Positions 33,322 to 42,693 of a stretch of 64,000 nucleotides of DNA are shown in pieces. Origin of the DNA: Limnohabitans curvus (lineage in GTDB: Bacteria > Pseudomonadota > Gammaproteobacteria > Burkholderiales > Burkholderiaceae_C); assembly GCF_003063475.1 (NCBI RefSeq), contig NZ_NESP01000001.1, forward strand, positions 2,790,001 to 2,854,000, read 5' to 3'. The notes beneath the pieces were generated by a model. It saw only the letters and a list, made by a program, of their open reading frames with translations. It did no database searches and was not told where the DNA came from. The first letter of the stretch is position 1, and every line of letters begins with the position of its first letter. Position numbers and translations under genes: made by a program.

Positions 33322-34323
33322 TCACTGTCCAGAGGCTTTGCGTTGGTAGCGATTGACCGCGGCATTGTGCTCATCCAGCGTCGCGCTGAAGTAGCTTGTG
33401 CCATCACCCTTGGCCACAAAGTACAGCGCGTTGCTGGCAGCAGGTTGTACGGCGGCTTTGAGCGCGTTGCGTCCAGGCATGGCAATGGGCGTGGGTGGCA
33501 GGCCTTTGCGGGTGTAGGTGTTCCACGGGTGGTCGGTGCGCAGGTCGGCGCGGCGCAGGTTGCCATCGAAGTTGTCGAACATGCCGTAAATCACGGTGGG
33601 GTCGGTTTGCAGGGGCATGCCCACGGCCAAACGGTTGTGAAATACGCGGCTGATGGTGGTGCGGTCGCTCTCTCGGCCTGTTTCTTTTTCAACGATGCTG
33701 GCCAAAACCAAGGCTTCTTCAGGCGTTTTCAATTGAATGTTGGGGCCACGCAACTTCCACGCAGCGGCGAGTTGCTTGTTCATGGCCTTGGCGGCGCGTT
33801 CCATCACATGCAGCTCGGACGTGCCTTTGCCGTAGGTGTAGGTGTCGGGGAAAAAGCGGCCTTCGGGCGCCACACCTGGCATGCCCAGCTTGGCCATCAA
33901 CGCGTCATCGTTCAGACCTTGGGTGTCGTGTTTGAGGCCTTCGGCTTTGGCCAGCGCCGCGCGGAATTGGCGAAACGTCCAGCCGTCAATCAGGCTGATG
34001 GCTTTGAGGCTTTCTTCGCCACGGCTGAGTTTGCGCAGCAAATCAAGCGGTGTGTTGCCTTGGCTCAGCTCATAGCTGCCCGCGCGCAATTTGCGCGACT
34101 GACCACTGGCACGGAAAAACGCATACAGCACCACGGGCTGCACATCCACCCCCGCATCGGCGACGGCTTGGGCAATGCCACGCACCGGCGTTTGTGGCTC
34201 GATGGACAAGTCCACGGTAGGTGTGGACAGCGACATGGGGGTCAACACCCACCAGCCAGAGACCGCCGACAGCAACAGGGCCAGACTCAACACCGTCCAA
34301 AAGATTCGCTTGATGAGCCGCAT
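33322..34323 (-). CDS. mltG: Endolytic murein transglycosylase MltG
   Basis: The protein from ATG 34323 has 333 residues: a single N-terminal membrane anchor (IFWTVLSLALLLSAVSGWWVL), then the YceG domain with the catalytic Glu in LASIVEKETGRESD and the RVFHNRLAVGMPLQTDPTVIYG signature. It cleaves nascent glycan strands and helps end chain growth. A longer reading to 34422 would overlap the ygfZ start and lacks conservation. It is the first gene of the mltG-tmk-holB-tatD operon; ygfZ is divergent 50 bp away. Confidence 0.94.
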   Translation of the reverse strand: MRLIKRIFWTVLSLALLLSAVSGWWVLTPMSLSTPTVDLSIEPQTPVRGIAQAVADAGVDVQPVVLYAFFRASGQSRKLRAGSYELSQGNTPLDLLRKLSRGEESLKAISLIDGWTFRQFRAALAKAEGLKHDTQGLNDDALMAKLGMPGVAPEGRFFPDTYTYGKGTSELHVMERAAKAMNKQLAAAWKLRGPNIQLKTPEEALVLASIVEKETGRESDRTTISRVFHNRLAVGMPLQTDPTVIYGMFDNFDGNLRRADLRTDHPWNTYTRKGLPPTPIAMPGRNALKAAVQPAASNALYFVAKGDGTSYFSATLDEHNAAVNRYQRKASGQ

Positions 34324-34373
34324 CACAACCCTATGTCCAATCACGTTAATCAAGCGGGCATGATAATTCACGC

Positions 34374-35336
34374 ATGTCTTTGAACGATTTTTCCACCTCC
34401 GCGCCTTTGAACGGCATTGCACCTGTGCCCCACCTTGGCGTCATCCGCGCTGCAGGTGCAGACGCAGCCAGCTTTTTGCACAACCAGCTCACCAACGATG
34501 TGCTGTTGATGAAAGACGGCCAATGCCGCTTGGCCGCCTTTTGCAACGCCAAAGGCCGCATGCAAGCGAGCTTTGTGGTTTACAAACGTTCAGCCGAAGA
34601 AGTGCTGCTGATTTGCCGCAAAGATCTGATGGCCCAAACCGTCAAACGCTTGTCGATGTTTGTGCTGCGTGCCAAAGCCAAGCTGAGCGATGCCAGCGAT
34701 GAGTTTCAGTTGTTGGGTTTGGTTGGGGACACTGTTGCATCGGTCCTTGGCAACGCAGCAGCCACGTCACCGGCCCCATGGCAACGATTTGTCCTCAACG
34801 CAGGTGAATCGCCCAGTGCAGATGTGCTGACCCTCTACCCTGCCCTTGGCCAACCCCGCGCCTTTTGGCTTGCCCCCAAAGACGTGGCAGCGCCAACAGG
34901 CCCAGCCCTCAGCGCAGACCTGTGGCAAGTGGGTGAAGTGATGAGCGGCATTGCATGGGTCGAGCTGGCGACCTTCGAAGCCTTTGTGCCGCAGATGCTC
35001 AACTACGAATCAGTCGATGGCGTGAACTTCAAAAAAGGTTGCTACCCCGGCCAAGAAATCGTGGCGCGCAGCCAATTCCGTGGCACCTTGAAACGCCGTG
35101 CGTTTATTGCGCAAAGTGCCACCCCGTTGGCCGCTGGCCAAGAAGTGTTTTCCAGCTTGGATGCCACGCAGCCTTGTGGTCTGGTGGCGCAAGCGGCCAG
35201 CGATGGTGCGAGCCATGTGGCGGTGCTTGAGCTGCAACTCAGTGCCACTGAAAGCAGCAGCTTGCATTTGGGTGCGGCAGATGGCCCACGGCTGAACCTG
35301 TTGCCATTGCCTTATACGCTGCGCGACGACATTTGA
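34374..35336 (+). CDS. ygfZ: Folate-binding protein YgfZ
   Basis: The 320-residue protein resembles the T-protein fold and has the YgfZ hallmark KGCYPGQEIVARSQFRGT near residue 222, whose Cys is essential in the family. It aids repair or assembly of certain Fe-S enzymes in a folate-dependent way. It is divergent from mltG and convergent with the outer-membrane protein gene. No unusual features. Confidence 0.93.
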   Translation: MSLNDFSTSAPLNGIAPVPHLGVIRAAGADAASFLHNQLTNDVLLMKDGQCRLAAFCNAKGRMQASFVVYKRSAEEVLLICRKDLMAQTVKRLSMFVLRAKAKLSDASDEFQLLGLVGDTVASVLGNAAATSPAPWQRFVLNAGESPSADVLTLYPALGQPRAFWLAPKDVAAPTGPALSADLWQVGEVMSGIAWVELATFEAFVPQMLNYESVDGVNFKKGCYPGQEIVARSQFRGTLKRRAFIAQSATPLAAGQEVFSSLDATQPCGLVAQAASDGASHVAVLELQLSATESSSLHLGAADGPRLNLLPLPYTLRDDI

Positions 35337-35348
35337 CATGTCGCGCGC

Positions 35349-35366
35349 AACGCGCTGCGCGTTTTA
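35349..35366 (+). terminator. Short hairpin after ygfZ
   Basis: AACGCG-CTG-CGCGTT followed by TT lies 13 bp after the ygfZ stop and touches the stop codon of the converging gene. A weak intrinsic terminator is plausible. Confidence 0.45.
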
Positions 35367-36089
35367 GAAACGAAGGCCGGCCTTCAAACCCACAGAAGCG
35401 TTTTTGCCTGTGCGGTCGTACTCCGCAGAGAGATTGACCAACAACACGTTCCAGCTCACGCCAACAAACGACTTGCTTTGCGTGAAGCTTTCATTGCTCT
35501 GGCCTGTGGCTTTGGCGCTTGAGTAAACCGTGCCGACGCCTAAATAAGGCGTGATGCCCACAAAGCCTTTGGAAATCAAGACATCAAAACCGGTGTTGTT
35601 GAGTTCCATGCCCGATACACCGCCCATGCGGCTGTGGCTGCCGCGCAGGGCAATGGCAGGGGTGATGGCATTGCCTTCCAGCAAAGCGTATTTCACCTGA
35701 ACACCCGCAACCGACACATTGGTCGAAGGCACTTTAGACACGAAGCCGCCCACATCCCAGCCGCCAGACAAACCTTTGCTGACTGATAACTTGGTTTGCA
35801 TCAGGTTGCTCGCGTTGTCACCAGACACTTTGGCCCAAGCGGCACCGTCTTGAATTCTTGTCAGGGTGCTGGATGCGCTGACATCAAAGCCGGTCAAGCC
35901 CAAAGGTGCGGCTGGCTCAATGGCCTTGGTGCTGGTCACTGCTGCGAGGTCTTTGCTCACGGCCAAAAACTCGGCTTGACTGAGGGTGTTGAAGTTACTC
36001 AAGTCAGCCGCTGTCGCTTGGGGGCTGATCGCCATAGCGGCGGCGACTGCGACAGTGATGGGAAGAAAGCGCTGAACGATGTTCATCAA
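35364..36089 (-). CDS. Predicted outer-membrane beta-barrel protein
   Basis: The 241-residue protein has a signal peptide ending AISPQATA. After a short linker it alternates polar and hydrophobic residues in strands (KLSVSKGLSGGWDVGGFVSK, VQVKYALLEGNAITPAIALR, ISKGFVGITPYLGVGTVYSS) and ends in a C-terminal Phe (GLKAGLRF), the outer-membrane assembly signal. About eight to ten strands fit the length. I do not recognise a specific family, and function is unknown. It stands alone between ygfZ (convergent) and the GNAT gene. Confidence 0.75.
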   Translation of the reverse strand: MMNIVQRFLPITVAVAAAMAISPQATAADLSNFNTLSQAEFLAVSKDLAAVTSTKAIEPAAPLGLTGFDVSASSTLTRIQDGAAWAKVSGDNASNLMQTKLSVSKGLSGGWDVGGFVSKVPSTNVSVAGVQVKYALLEGNAITPAIALRGSHSRMGGVSGMELNNTGFDVLISKGFVGITPYLGVGTVYSSAKATGQSNESFTQSKSFVGVSWNVLLVNLSAEYDRTGKNASVGLKAGLRF

Positions 36090-36143
36090 GGTATTTTTCT
36101 AAAAGTTTGAATCGCACATATTTTCACACGGTCGCAACGTCAG

Positions 36144-36584
36144 TCACACCAAGCTCAAACGCATTTCCACATGCGGTATCCCCACCTCATCAAACGGCGT
36201 CCCCACCACTGCAAAGCCGTGAGCCGCATAAAACCTTTCCGCCGTTCGCTGTGCATTGAGCCGCACTTCTTGGTTACCGCGTCGGCGCGCCTCTAGCAGT
36301 AGTGCTTGCAGCAATCGCGCGCCGTAGCCTTTGCCGCGCATCTCGCGAAGCACCGCCATGCGCCCTACTTTGGCTGTATTGGCGCAAGGTTGCAACAAAC
36401 GGGCATTGCCTAGCGGCTGACCATTTCCATCCAACAACACGGCGTGCAAAGCTGTGGCGTCATCCGCATCCCATTCGTCTTCGGGGGCGATGCCCTGCTC
36501 TTGCACAAACACGGCGGTGCGTACCGCTTGGGCAGCGGTTTGCATCAAGGGCCATTCGCCAATTTCGATGTAAGTCATCGTCAT
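36144..36584 (-). CDS. GNAT-family N-acetyltransferase
   Basis: From ATG 36584 the protein has 146 residues. It has AVRTAVFVQEQGIAPEDEWD at the start and the acetyl-CoA-binding motif A VLREMRGKGYGARLLQALL (R-x-x-G-x-G/A form), followed by YAAHGFAVVG. It resembles the ElaA/YjcF-like group of acetyltransferases. The substrate is unknown. The ORF could open at 36626, but that part overlaps the upstream esterase gene; the chosen start lies 4 bp after the esterase stop. Confidence 0.85.
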   Translation of the reverse strand: MTMTYIEIGEWPLMQTAAQAVRTAVFVQEQGIAPEDEWDADDATALHAVLLDGNGQPLGNARLLQPCANTAKVGRMAVLREMRGKGYGARLLQALLLEARRRGNQEVRLNAQRTAERFYAAHGFAVVGTPFDEVGIPHVEMRLSLV

Positions 36585-36588
36585 CACG

Positions 36589-37542
36589 TCACACCCCAAA
36601 CGCGTGTCGTAACGCGCGTGCAGCATCCATGTGTGCGGTCAGTGCTTCGGGAATCACGCGTCCCATTTGGATGAAGCTGTGCACCACGCCTTTGTAAATT
36701 TCAAGATCTACGGGCACACCCGCCAAACGCAGATGGTCGGCATAGGCCACGCCCTCGTCCACCAGCGGGTCGCATTCTGCCAAACCCAGCCACGCTGGGG
36801 CCACCCCTGATACCTCGGCCAGCAAGGGCGAAAAGCGCGGGTCTTGGCGGTCTGCGGCATTGGGCATGTAATGGCCGTAGAAGTAGTCGATGCTGGCTTT
36901 TTCCAGCAAAAAGCCTTTGTCAAACGTATGGGCCGACGGCATGTGTTCAGGCGAGCAGCCGGGGTAGAACATGAGCTGCAGTTTCAAATCAATACCCGCA
37001 TCGCGCGCAGCAATGGCGGTGGCCGCTGTGAGCGTGCCGCCCGCACTGTCACCGCCAATGGCGATGCGTGTGGCATCTAGTCCCAGGAGGGGGGCGTTGG
37101 CGCATAGCCACTGCAAGGCATCGAGCGCATCGTTGTGTGCGGCGGGAAATGTGTGTTCGGGCGCAAGGCGATAGTCCAACGACACGACAGCACAGTGCGC
37201 CAAATGGGCCAGGTGCTTGCACAGCGCCTCGTGCGTTTCGGGGCTACCCACGGTGAAGCCCCCGCCATGAAAGTACAGCAGCACCGGTAAATTGGGCTTG
37301 GCGTGTTCAGCCCACAGTTTGGCGCGCAGCGTGGCCCCATCGCGCGTGGGGATGTGCAGCGTGTCGTCACGCGCCATTTTTTGTGCGTTCACTTCCAGCA
37401 CACCGGCACCCAAGGCGTAGGCTTGTTTGGCTTGCTCGGGCGTGAGCAGCGCCATGGGTGGGCGGCCTGCTTTGGCAATGGCGTGCAACACATCACGCAT
37501 GGCGGGGGTCAACAGGCTTTGCGGGTTGCGTGAGTGGCTCAT
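36589..37542 (-). CDS. Alpha/beta hydrolase, hormone-sensitive-lipase-like esterase
   Basis: The 317-residue protein has the oxyanion motif YFHGGGFTVGS, the nucleophile motif GGDSAGG near residue 165 and the Asp/His parts ECDPLVDEG and YKGVVHSFIQMGR. This defines family IV (HSL) esterases acting on short-chain carboxylic esters. No signal peptide is present, so it is cytoplasmic. It is followed by the GNAT gene at 4 bp and preceded by the DUF1330 gene at 54 bp. Confidence 0.92.
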   Translation of the reverse strand: MSHSRNPQSLLTPAMRDVLHAIAKAGRPPMALLTPEQAKQAYALGAGVLEVNAQKMARDDTLHIPTRDGATLRAKLWAEHAKPNLPVLLYFHGGGFTVGSPETHEALCKHLAHLAHCAVVSLDYRLAPEHTFPAAHNDALDALQWLCANAPLLGLDATRIAIGGDSAGGTLTAATAIAARDAGIDLKLQLMFYPGCSPEHMPSAHTFDKGFLLEKASIDYFYGHYMPNAADRQDPRFSPLLAEVSGVAPAWLGLAECDPLVDEGVAYADHLRLAGVPVDLEIYKGVVHSFIQMGRVIPEALTAHMDAARALRHAFGV

Positions 37543-37596
37543 GGAGATTTGCTTTGAAAAGACTGTTTATTGGCTGATGGCCGGCACAGACGTTCG

Positions 37597-37884
37597 TTAC
37601 GCCTCGTAAGTGGTCAGCACCACATGTGCCGCTTCTTGGCGCAGCGGGATCAGCGCCTGATATGCCGCCGAGTGATGCCAGCCATCGGCATCAGAGAGCG
37701 AGGGAAACCGAATGACCACGATATCGGCATGCGGGCACTCGCCAGACAGCGCTCTGGCCTGTTGGCCACGAAACACCAGTTCGCCGCCCCAAGGCGTCAA
37801 GGTAGCCAAGACTTGACCGCGGTATTCGGCCCATTTGGTTTCGTTCTTCACGGTCATTTGACCGACGACGTAAGCGTGACGCAT
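37597..37884 (-). CDS. DUF1330-family protein
   Basis: The 95-residue ferredoxin-like (dimeric alpha/beta barrel) protein has AYVVGQMTVKNETKWAEYRG, ADIVVIRFPSLSDADGWHHS and AYQALIPLRQEAA, the DUF1330 pattern. The function of the family is unknown. It lies 9 bp after the patatin-like gene and is probably co-transcribed with it and tex. Confidence 0.88.
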   Translation of the reverse strand: MRHAYVVGQMTVKNETKWAEYRGQVLATLTPWGGELVFRGQQARALSGECPHADIVVIRFPSLSDADGWHHSAAYQALIPLRQEAAHVVLTTYEA

Positions 37885-37893
37885 CTCAACTCC

Positions 37894-38967
37894 TTAAAGA
37901 GGATGAACAGTAGTCCAGTTTGGATTGACCAACCAGTCTGCAAATTCGTGAGCCATTTGCTCACTCGCGCGCACCGCCGCTTTCCAAACCTTCACCCGAC
38001 CTTCAAAGTCAGAGGCATAAGTCACAAAGTCACTGCGATCTGGCAGCTTGCCGTTGGGCAAGGTTTTGACCCACTCGGGGTTGGGGGCCAACACGATGGT
38101 GTTGTCTAAAAACGGGGTGGCTTTGTGTCGCCACTTGAGGGCTTTGTCCAGCCAACCGGGCACCACAGCTTTTTGAAAATGAGGGTACAGCACCAAAGGG
38201 CTTTTTGCCAAGCCGTTGTAGTTGAGGTGCAAGTGGTAGTCGGTGATGCCGCCGTCCCAATACGCGCCCGTGGGTGCATCAGGAATGTCGTGCACGGCTT
38301 GCAGCACAAACGGGATAGAGCAACTGGCTTGCAGCGCAGCCATGAAGTTGTGTTCGTTCAGCGCCATGTGTTGGGTGGCAAAGTCAGACACATCAAACGG
38401 CAGCTCGCCACGGCTTGAAAACACCACGCGTTCTAACCACGCGCCCATGGCTTTGCGTTGCACGGCATTACACAGATACGCACCGGCGTAGCCCAAAGGC
38501 GTCAGCAGCGGATGCTCCCGGTTCAAGATGTGTTTGCCACGCGAGGTCACCACATGCAGGCGATAGCGCGGGTTGTTGAGCACTTCGCTCACATGGCCGC
38601 CATAAAAAGCTTGCAGGGTTTGGCTGAACTCGTCGCTCACCTGCTTTGCGCTGGGGCGCTTTTGGCCTTCGGGTACTTTGTACTCTTGGTGGATGTAGTC
38701 GTGCGACAGGTGATCAAAGCCTTGCACAGGGTTGTCCAAACACGCCGTGGCCATACGCCATGCGCCAATGGATGCGCCCACCAAGTCGATGGGCTGCGTG
38801 CTTTGCGGCAGCCATTCACCAAACAAAAAGCGGTCGAGCGGTCCGAGTATCAAACCCTTGGGGCCCCCCGCCGCAGCGGGAATCACGCCAACGTGTTCGG
38901 GCATCAAACCGTTGGCTTCGATGTGGGCCAAGGCTTTGGGGCCAGCGTAGATGTGCAGAGCTTTCAA
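37894..38967 (-). CDS. Patatin-like phospholipase
   Basis: The 357-residue protein has a patatin nucleophile motif GASIGAW (G-x-S-x-G) near residue 66 and the catalytic Asp in YWDGGITDYHL, the Ser-Asp dyad of patatins. A glycine-rich stretch AAAGGPKGL before it forms the oxyanion site. No signal peptide is present. It should be a cytoplasmic acyl hydrolase of unknown lipid substrate. It starts 15 bp after the tex stop. Confidence 0.9.
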   Translation of the reverse strand: MKALHIYAGPKALAHIEANGLMPEHVGVIPAAAGGPKGLILGPLDRFLFGEWLPQSTQPIDLVGASIGAWRMATACLDNPVQGFDHLSHDYIHQEYKVPEGQKRPSAKQVSDEFSQTLQAFYGGHVSEVLNNPRYRLHVVTSRGKHILNREHPLLTPLGYAGAYLCNAVQRKAMGAWLERVVFSSRGELPFDVSDFATQHMALNEHNFMAALQASCSIPFVLQAVHDIPDAPTGAYWDGGITDYHLHLNYNGLAKSPLVLYPHFQKAVVPGWLDKALKWRHKATPFLDNTIVLAPNPEWVKTLPNGKLPDRSDFVTYASDFEGRVKVWKAAVRASEQMAHEFADWLVNPNWTTVHPL

Positions 38968-38982
38968 CGCGCGGCTTTGGGC

Positions 38983-41367
38983 TTACTTCTTCAAACCTTG
39001 CAGCTTGGCAAACGCACTCGCCATGGCCGAACCCGCTGCTGCTTGTGGCGGTGCGGTGTAGCCACTGCTGTAGCTGCCGCCACCGCCTGACCCGCTTCTT
39101 TGACGGTTATCGCGGCCCGCGTGTTCAAAGCGGTTGTCGCGAGGGCCGTCTTTGCGCGCAGGCGCAGCGTCCATCTTCATGGTCAGGCTGATGCGTTTGC
39201 GGGCCACGTCCACTTCCAGCACTTTGACCTTGATGATGTCGCCGGTCTTCACCACTTCGCGGGCGTCGGTGATGAACTTGTTGCTGAGTTGGCTGACGTG
39301 AATGAGGCCGTCTTGGTGCACGCCTAAATCGACAAACGCGCCAAAGGCGGCCACGTTGCTGACCGTGCCTTCGAGCACCATGTCGACCTTCAAGTCTTTG
39401 ATGTCCTCCACGCCGTCTTGCAGCTTGGCCACTTTGAAGTCGGGGCGCGGGTCGCGGCCTGGCTTTTCGAGTTCGCTCAAGATGTCTTTGACGGTGATCA
39501 CACCCACGGTGTCGTTGGCAAACAACTCGGGCTTCAAAGTTTTGAGCATGTCGGCGCGGCCCATCAGCTCGGCCACGGGCTTGCCGGTTTGCGCCATGAT
39601 GCGCTCCACCACTGGGTAGGTTTCGGGGTGAACCGCGGTCATGTCCAACGGGTTATCACCATCGCGGATGCGCAAGAAGCCTGCGCTTTGTTCAAACGTT
39701 TTCGCACCCAGGCCCGTGACCTTGAGCAACTGTTGACGGTTGGCAAACGCACCATTGGCTTCGCGCCAACGCACCACGGCTTTGGCGGTGGTGGTCGAGA
39801 GGCCCGACACGCGGGTGAGCAGCGGCACGCTGGCGGTGTTCAGATCCACCCCCACTTTGTTCACGCAGTCTTCCACCACGGCTTCGAGGGTGCGGGCGAG
39901 TTCGCTTTGGTTCACATCGTGTTGGTATTGGCCCACGCCGATGGACTTGGGGTCGATCTTCACCAGCTCGGCCAAGGGGTCTTGCAATCGCCGTGCAATG
40001 CTGGCTGCGCCGCGCAGGCTCACGTCCACATCGGGCATTTCGTTGCTGGCGTACTCACTGGCGCTGTACACCGACGCGCCCGCTTCGCTGACCACCACTT
40101 TGTCGATGACCTTGGTGGCGTCGTGCTTTGACATGAGTTTGATCAACTCACCCGCCAGTTTGTCGGTTTCGCGGCTGGCGGTGCCGTTGCCAATGGCAAT
40201 CAAGTTCACACCGTGTTTTTCGGCCAGTTTGGCCAAGGTGTAGAGCGAGCCGTCCCAATCTTTACGGGGCTCGTGGGGGTAGACGGTGGATGTTTCCACC
40301 AGCTTGCCCGTGGCGTCGACCACGGCCACTTTCACACCAGTTCGGATGCCTGGGTCTAGGCCCATCACCACGCGGGGGCCTGCGGGGGCTGCCAGCAACA
40401 AATCGCGCAGGTTGTCGGCAAACACTTTGATCGCGACCTTCTCGGCTTCTTCACGCAAACGCGTGAACAAGTCGCGCTCGGTGGATAGGCTTAGCTTCAC
40501 GCGCCATGTCCATGCCACGCATTTGCGAATCAGGTCGTCCCCTGCCCTGCTGGCATGGCTCCAACCGAGGTGCAAGGCAATCTTGCCTTCGGCCAAGCTG
40601 GGCTTACCCGGCTCAGGCTCAACAGGAAGAACGAGTTTTGCATCGAGCATTTCCAACGCACGGCCACGGAACACGGCCAAGGCGCGGTGCGAGGGCACGC
40701 GGCCAATGGGTTCGTCGTACTCAAAGTAGTCGCGAAACTTCGCCACATCGGGGTTGTTTTCGTCTTTGCCCGCAGACAACTTGCTGCGGAACAAGCCTTC
40801 CGTCCACAGCCATTCGCGCAAGCCTTGCACCAAAACGGCATCTTCGGCCCAGCGCTCGCTCAACAAGTCGCGCACGCCGTCCAGCACAGCGGCGACGGTG
40901 GTGAAGTCGGCCCCTTCAATCTTGCCTGCAGGCAAGATGAAGGCTTCGGCTTCTACATTGGGGTTGAGCGTGGGGTCGGCAAACAGCTTGTCGGCCAGTG
41001 GCTCCAAGCCCGCTTCTTTGGCAATCATGCCCTTGGTGCGGCGCTTGGGTTTGAAGGGCAAGTAAATGTCTTCCAGCTCTTGCTTGGTGGGCGCGGCTTC
41101 GATGGCGGCCAGCAGCTCTGGCGTGAGCTTGCCTTGTTCTTGGATGCTTTTGATCACCGCAGCGCGGCGGTCGGTCAGCTCGCGCAGGTAGCTCAGGCGG
41201 GCTTCGAGTTCGCGCAATTGAATGTCGTCCAAGCCACCCGTGACTTCTTTGCGGTAACGGGCAATAAAGGGCACGGTGGCGCCACCATCAAGCAGCTCAA
41301 CAGCAGAGCGCACTTGGGCTTCGGAAATTTTGATTTCGTCCGCCAGTTGGCGGGTAATTTTTTGCAT
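38983..41367 (-). CDS. tex: Tex-family RNA-binding protein
   Basis: The 794-residue protein has an N-terminal helical region (ARYRKEVTGGLDDIQLRELE), a YqgF-like RNase H fold (MGLDPGIRTGVKVAVVD), two helix-hairpin-helix motifs (VGVDLNTASVPLLTRVSGLS) and an S1 RNA-binding domain (GTVSNVAAFGAFVDLGVHQD). The C-terminal tail beyond the S1 domain is glycine- and serine-rich (GSGGGGSYSSGY) and probably disordered. Tex binds nucleic acid and affects transcription and toxin expression in Bordetella and others. It is the first gene of tex-patatin-DUF1330. Confidence 0.95.
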   Translation of the reverse strand: MQKITRQLADEIKISEAQVRSAVELLDGGATVPFIARYRKEVTGGLDDIQLRELEARLSYLRELTDRRAAVIKSIQEQGKLTPELLAAIEAAPTKQELEDIYLPFKPKRRTKGMIAKEAGLEPLADKLFADPTLNPNVEAEAFILPAGKIEGADFTTVAAVLDGVRDLLSERWAEDAVLVQGLREWLWTEGLFRSKLSAGKDENNPDVAKFRDYFEYDEPIGRVPSHRALAVFRGRALEMLDAKLVLPVEPEPGKPSLAEGKIALHLGWSHASRAGDDLIRKCVAWTWRVKLSLSTERDLFTRLREEAEKVAIKVFADNLRDLLLAAPAGPRVVMGLDPGIRTGVKVAVVDATGKLVETSTVYPHEPRKDWDGSLYTLAKLAEKHGVNLIAIGNGTASRETDKLAGELIKLMSKHDATKVIDKVVVSEAGASVYSASEYASNEMPDVDVSLRGAASIARRLQDPLAELVKIDPKSIGVGQYQHDVNQSELARTLEAVVEDCVNKVGVDLNTASVPLLTRVSGLSTTTAKAVVRWREANGAFANRQQLLKVTGLGAKTFEQSAGFLRIRDGDNPLDMTAVHPETYPVVERIMAQTGKPVAELMGRADMLKTLKPELFANDTVGVITVKDILSELEKPGRDPRPDFKVAKLQDGVEDIKDLKVDMVLEGTVSNVAAFGAFVDLGVHQDGLIHVSQLSNKFITDAREVVKTGDIIKVKVLEVDVARKRISLTMKMDAAPARKDGPRDNRFEHAGRDNRQRSGSGGGGSYSSGYTAPPQAAAGSAMASAFAKLQGLKK

Positions 41368-41440
41368 GTTTTCAGTCAGTCGAATTCGTCAAAGTTGGCA
41401 ATTTTGCCTGAAGGCATAGGGGGTGAAACCCACAAACAAG

Positions 41441-41454
41441 TTAACACTTGTTAA
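41441..41454. promoter_or_regulatory. Palindrome between divergent tex and aqpZ
   Basis: TTAACA-CT-TGTTAA is a perfect inverted repeat in the 149-bp divergent region. It may be an operator for either gene; AT-rich promoter DNA makes chance possible. Confidence 0.35.
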
Positions 41455-41516
41455 TTAAAAATAGTTACAAACATCTTAAAGTAGCACTCTCATTATTCAT
41501 CATGAAGGGATTCGAA

Positions 41517-42206
41517 ATGAAACGTTACAGCGCAGAGTTTTTGGGCACGTTTTGGTTGGTGTTGGGCGGTTGCGGCAGTGCTGTTTTGGCAGCGGCTTTC
41601 CCAGGCGTCGGCATTGGTTTGCACGGTGTTTCTCTGGCTTTTGGTTTGACAGTTCTGACCATGGCGTTTGCCATTGGCCACATTTCTGGCTGCCATTTGA
41701 ACCCCGCGGTGTCCGTGGGTTTGTGGGCAGCAGGCCGTTTCCCAGCCAATCAATTGTTACCCTACATGGTGTCCCAAGTGTTGGGCGCGATTGCTGGTGC
41801 AGCTGTGTTGTATGTCATTGCATCAGGCAATGCCAGTTTCAATGTGGCGGCAGGTTTTGCATCCAACGGCTACGGCGAACACTCCCCCGGTGGTTACACC
41901 CTGTTGGCAGCCTTGGTCTGTGAAGTGGTGATGACCGCATTTTTCTTGCTGGTGATCTTGGGTTCTACAGACAAAAAAGCACCTGCAGGCTTTGCTCCCA
42001 TCGCCATTGGTTTGGCTTTGACCTTGATTCACTTGATCAGCATTCCCGTCACCAACACCTCGGTGAACCCAGCGCGTAGCACCGGTGTGGCTTTGTTTGT
42101 GGGCGATTGGGCTGTGTCTCAGCTTTGGCTGTTTTGGTTGGCCCCTATCGTGGGTGCGTTGTTAGGCGCACAGGCTTACCGTTTGATTTCAGACGACAAC
42201 CACTAA
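41517..42206 (+). CDS. aqpZ: Aquaporin Z (water channel)
   Basis: The 229-residue protein from ATG 41517 (AAGGGA seven bases before) has six membrane segments and both half-helix motifs: HLNPAVSVG and [10 protein letters not shown]. The selectivity residues near VNPARS (Arg) and an overall length close to E. coli AqpZ (231) support a water channel rather than a glycerol facilitator. In-frame starts upstream (41448, 41502) have weaker support. It is a single gene with a strong terminator after it. Confidence 0.95.
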   Translation: MKRYSAEFLGTFWLVLGGCGSAVLAAAFPGVGIGLHGVSLAFGLTVLTMAFAIGHISGCHLNPAVSVGLWAAGRFPANQLLPYMVSQVLGAIAGAAVLYVIASGNASFNVAAGFASNGYGEHSPGGYTLLAALVCEVVMTAFFLLVILGSTDKKAPAGFAPIAIGLALTLIHLISIPVTNTSVNPARSTGVALFVGDWAVSQLWLFWLAPIVGALLGAQAYRLISDDNH

Positions 42207-42224
42207 GCCGTTGCGGCTTCCAAC

Positions 42225-42251
42225 AAAAAACGCCCCGAGGGGCGTTTTTTT
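42225..42251. terminator. Bidirectional terminator between aqpZ and the thioesterase
   Basis: AAAAAACGCCCC-GA-GGGGCGTTTTTT forms a 6-bp GC stem extended by A/T pairs, with T-runs on both strands. It ends aqpZ (+) and the beta-oxidation operon (-). Confidence 0.9.
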
Positions 42252-42252
42252 A

Positions 42253-42675
42253 TTAGTCCGTCGAAACCTCATGCAGCTCAGCAGGTGCTGCATCTCGGTC
42301 CACGTATTTGAACGTGCCCGTGGCATGCGCGCAGGCGTTGCCTTCGGCGTCGTACAGCGTGCCTTCGGTAAACGCCATGCCGCGTGTGCGGTGAATCAAA
42401 CGGCCTTTGGCCGTGAGCGTGCCACGCGCCGGTTGCATGAACGAGGTTTTCATCTCAATCGTGACCACACCCATGCCTCTGTCCACGCTGCGCGCGGCGC
42501 TGGCGAGGGTGACGTCCAGCAGTGTCATGACCGCACCGCCGTGGGTCACGTTGAACGAGTTCAAGTGCTCGGGCTCAGGCGTGTAACGCAGCTCGGACAA
42601 GCCGTCGTCAAAGAACACCATCTCGAAACCCAGATGGTCGACAAATGGAATGTAAGCGCCAAAACTCTCTTGCAT
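42253..42675 (-). CDS. PaaI-family hotdog thioesterase
   Basis: The 140-residue protein has the hotdog signature NSFNVTHGGAVMTLLDVTL, in which His-Gly-Gly lies on the central helix, and ends with GTFKYVDRD. It should hydrolyse acyl-CoA thioesters. GAGGAG precedes the ATG. It is the last gene of the operon ligase - FadB-like - thiolase - thioesterase and probably releases CoA from stalled or unusual acyl-CoA intermediates. Confidence 0.9.
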   Translation of the reverse strand: MQESFGAYIPFVDHLGFEMVFFDDGLSELRYTPEPEHLNSFNVTHGGAVMTLLDVTLASAARSVDRGMGVVTIEMKTSFMQPARGTLTAKGRLIHRTRGMAFTEGTLYDAEGNACAHATGTFKYVDRDAAPAELHEVSTD

Positions 42676-42693
42676 GATGTGCTCCTCGTGGGG

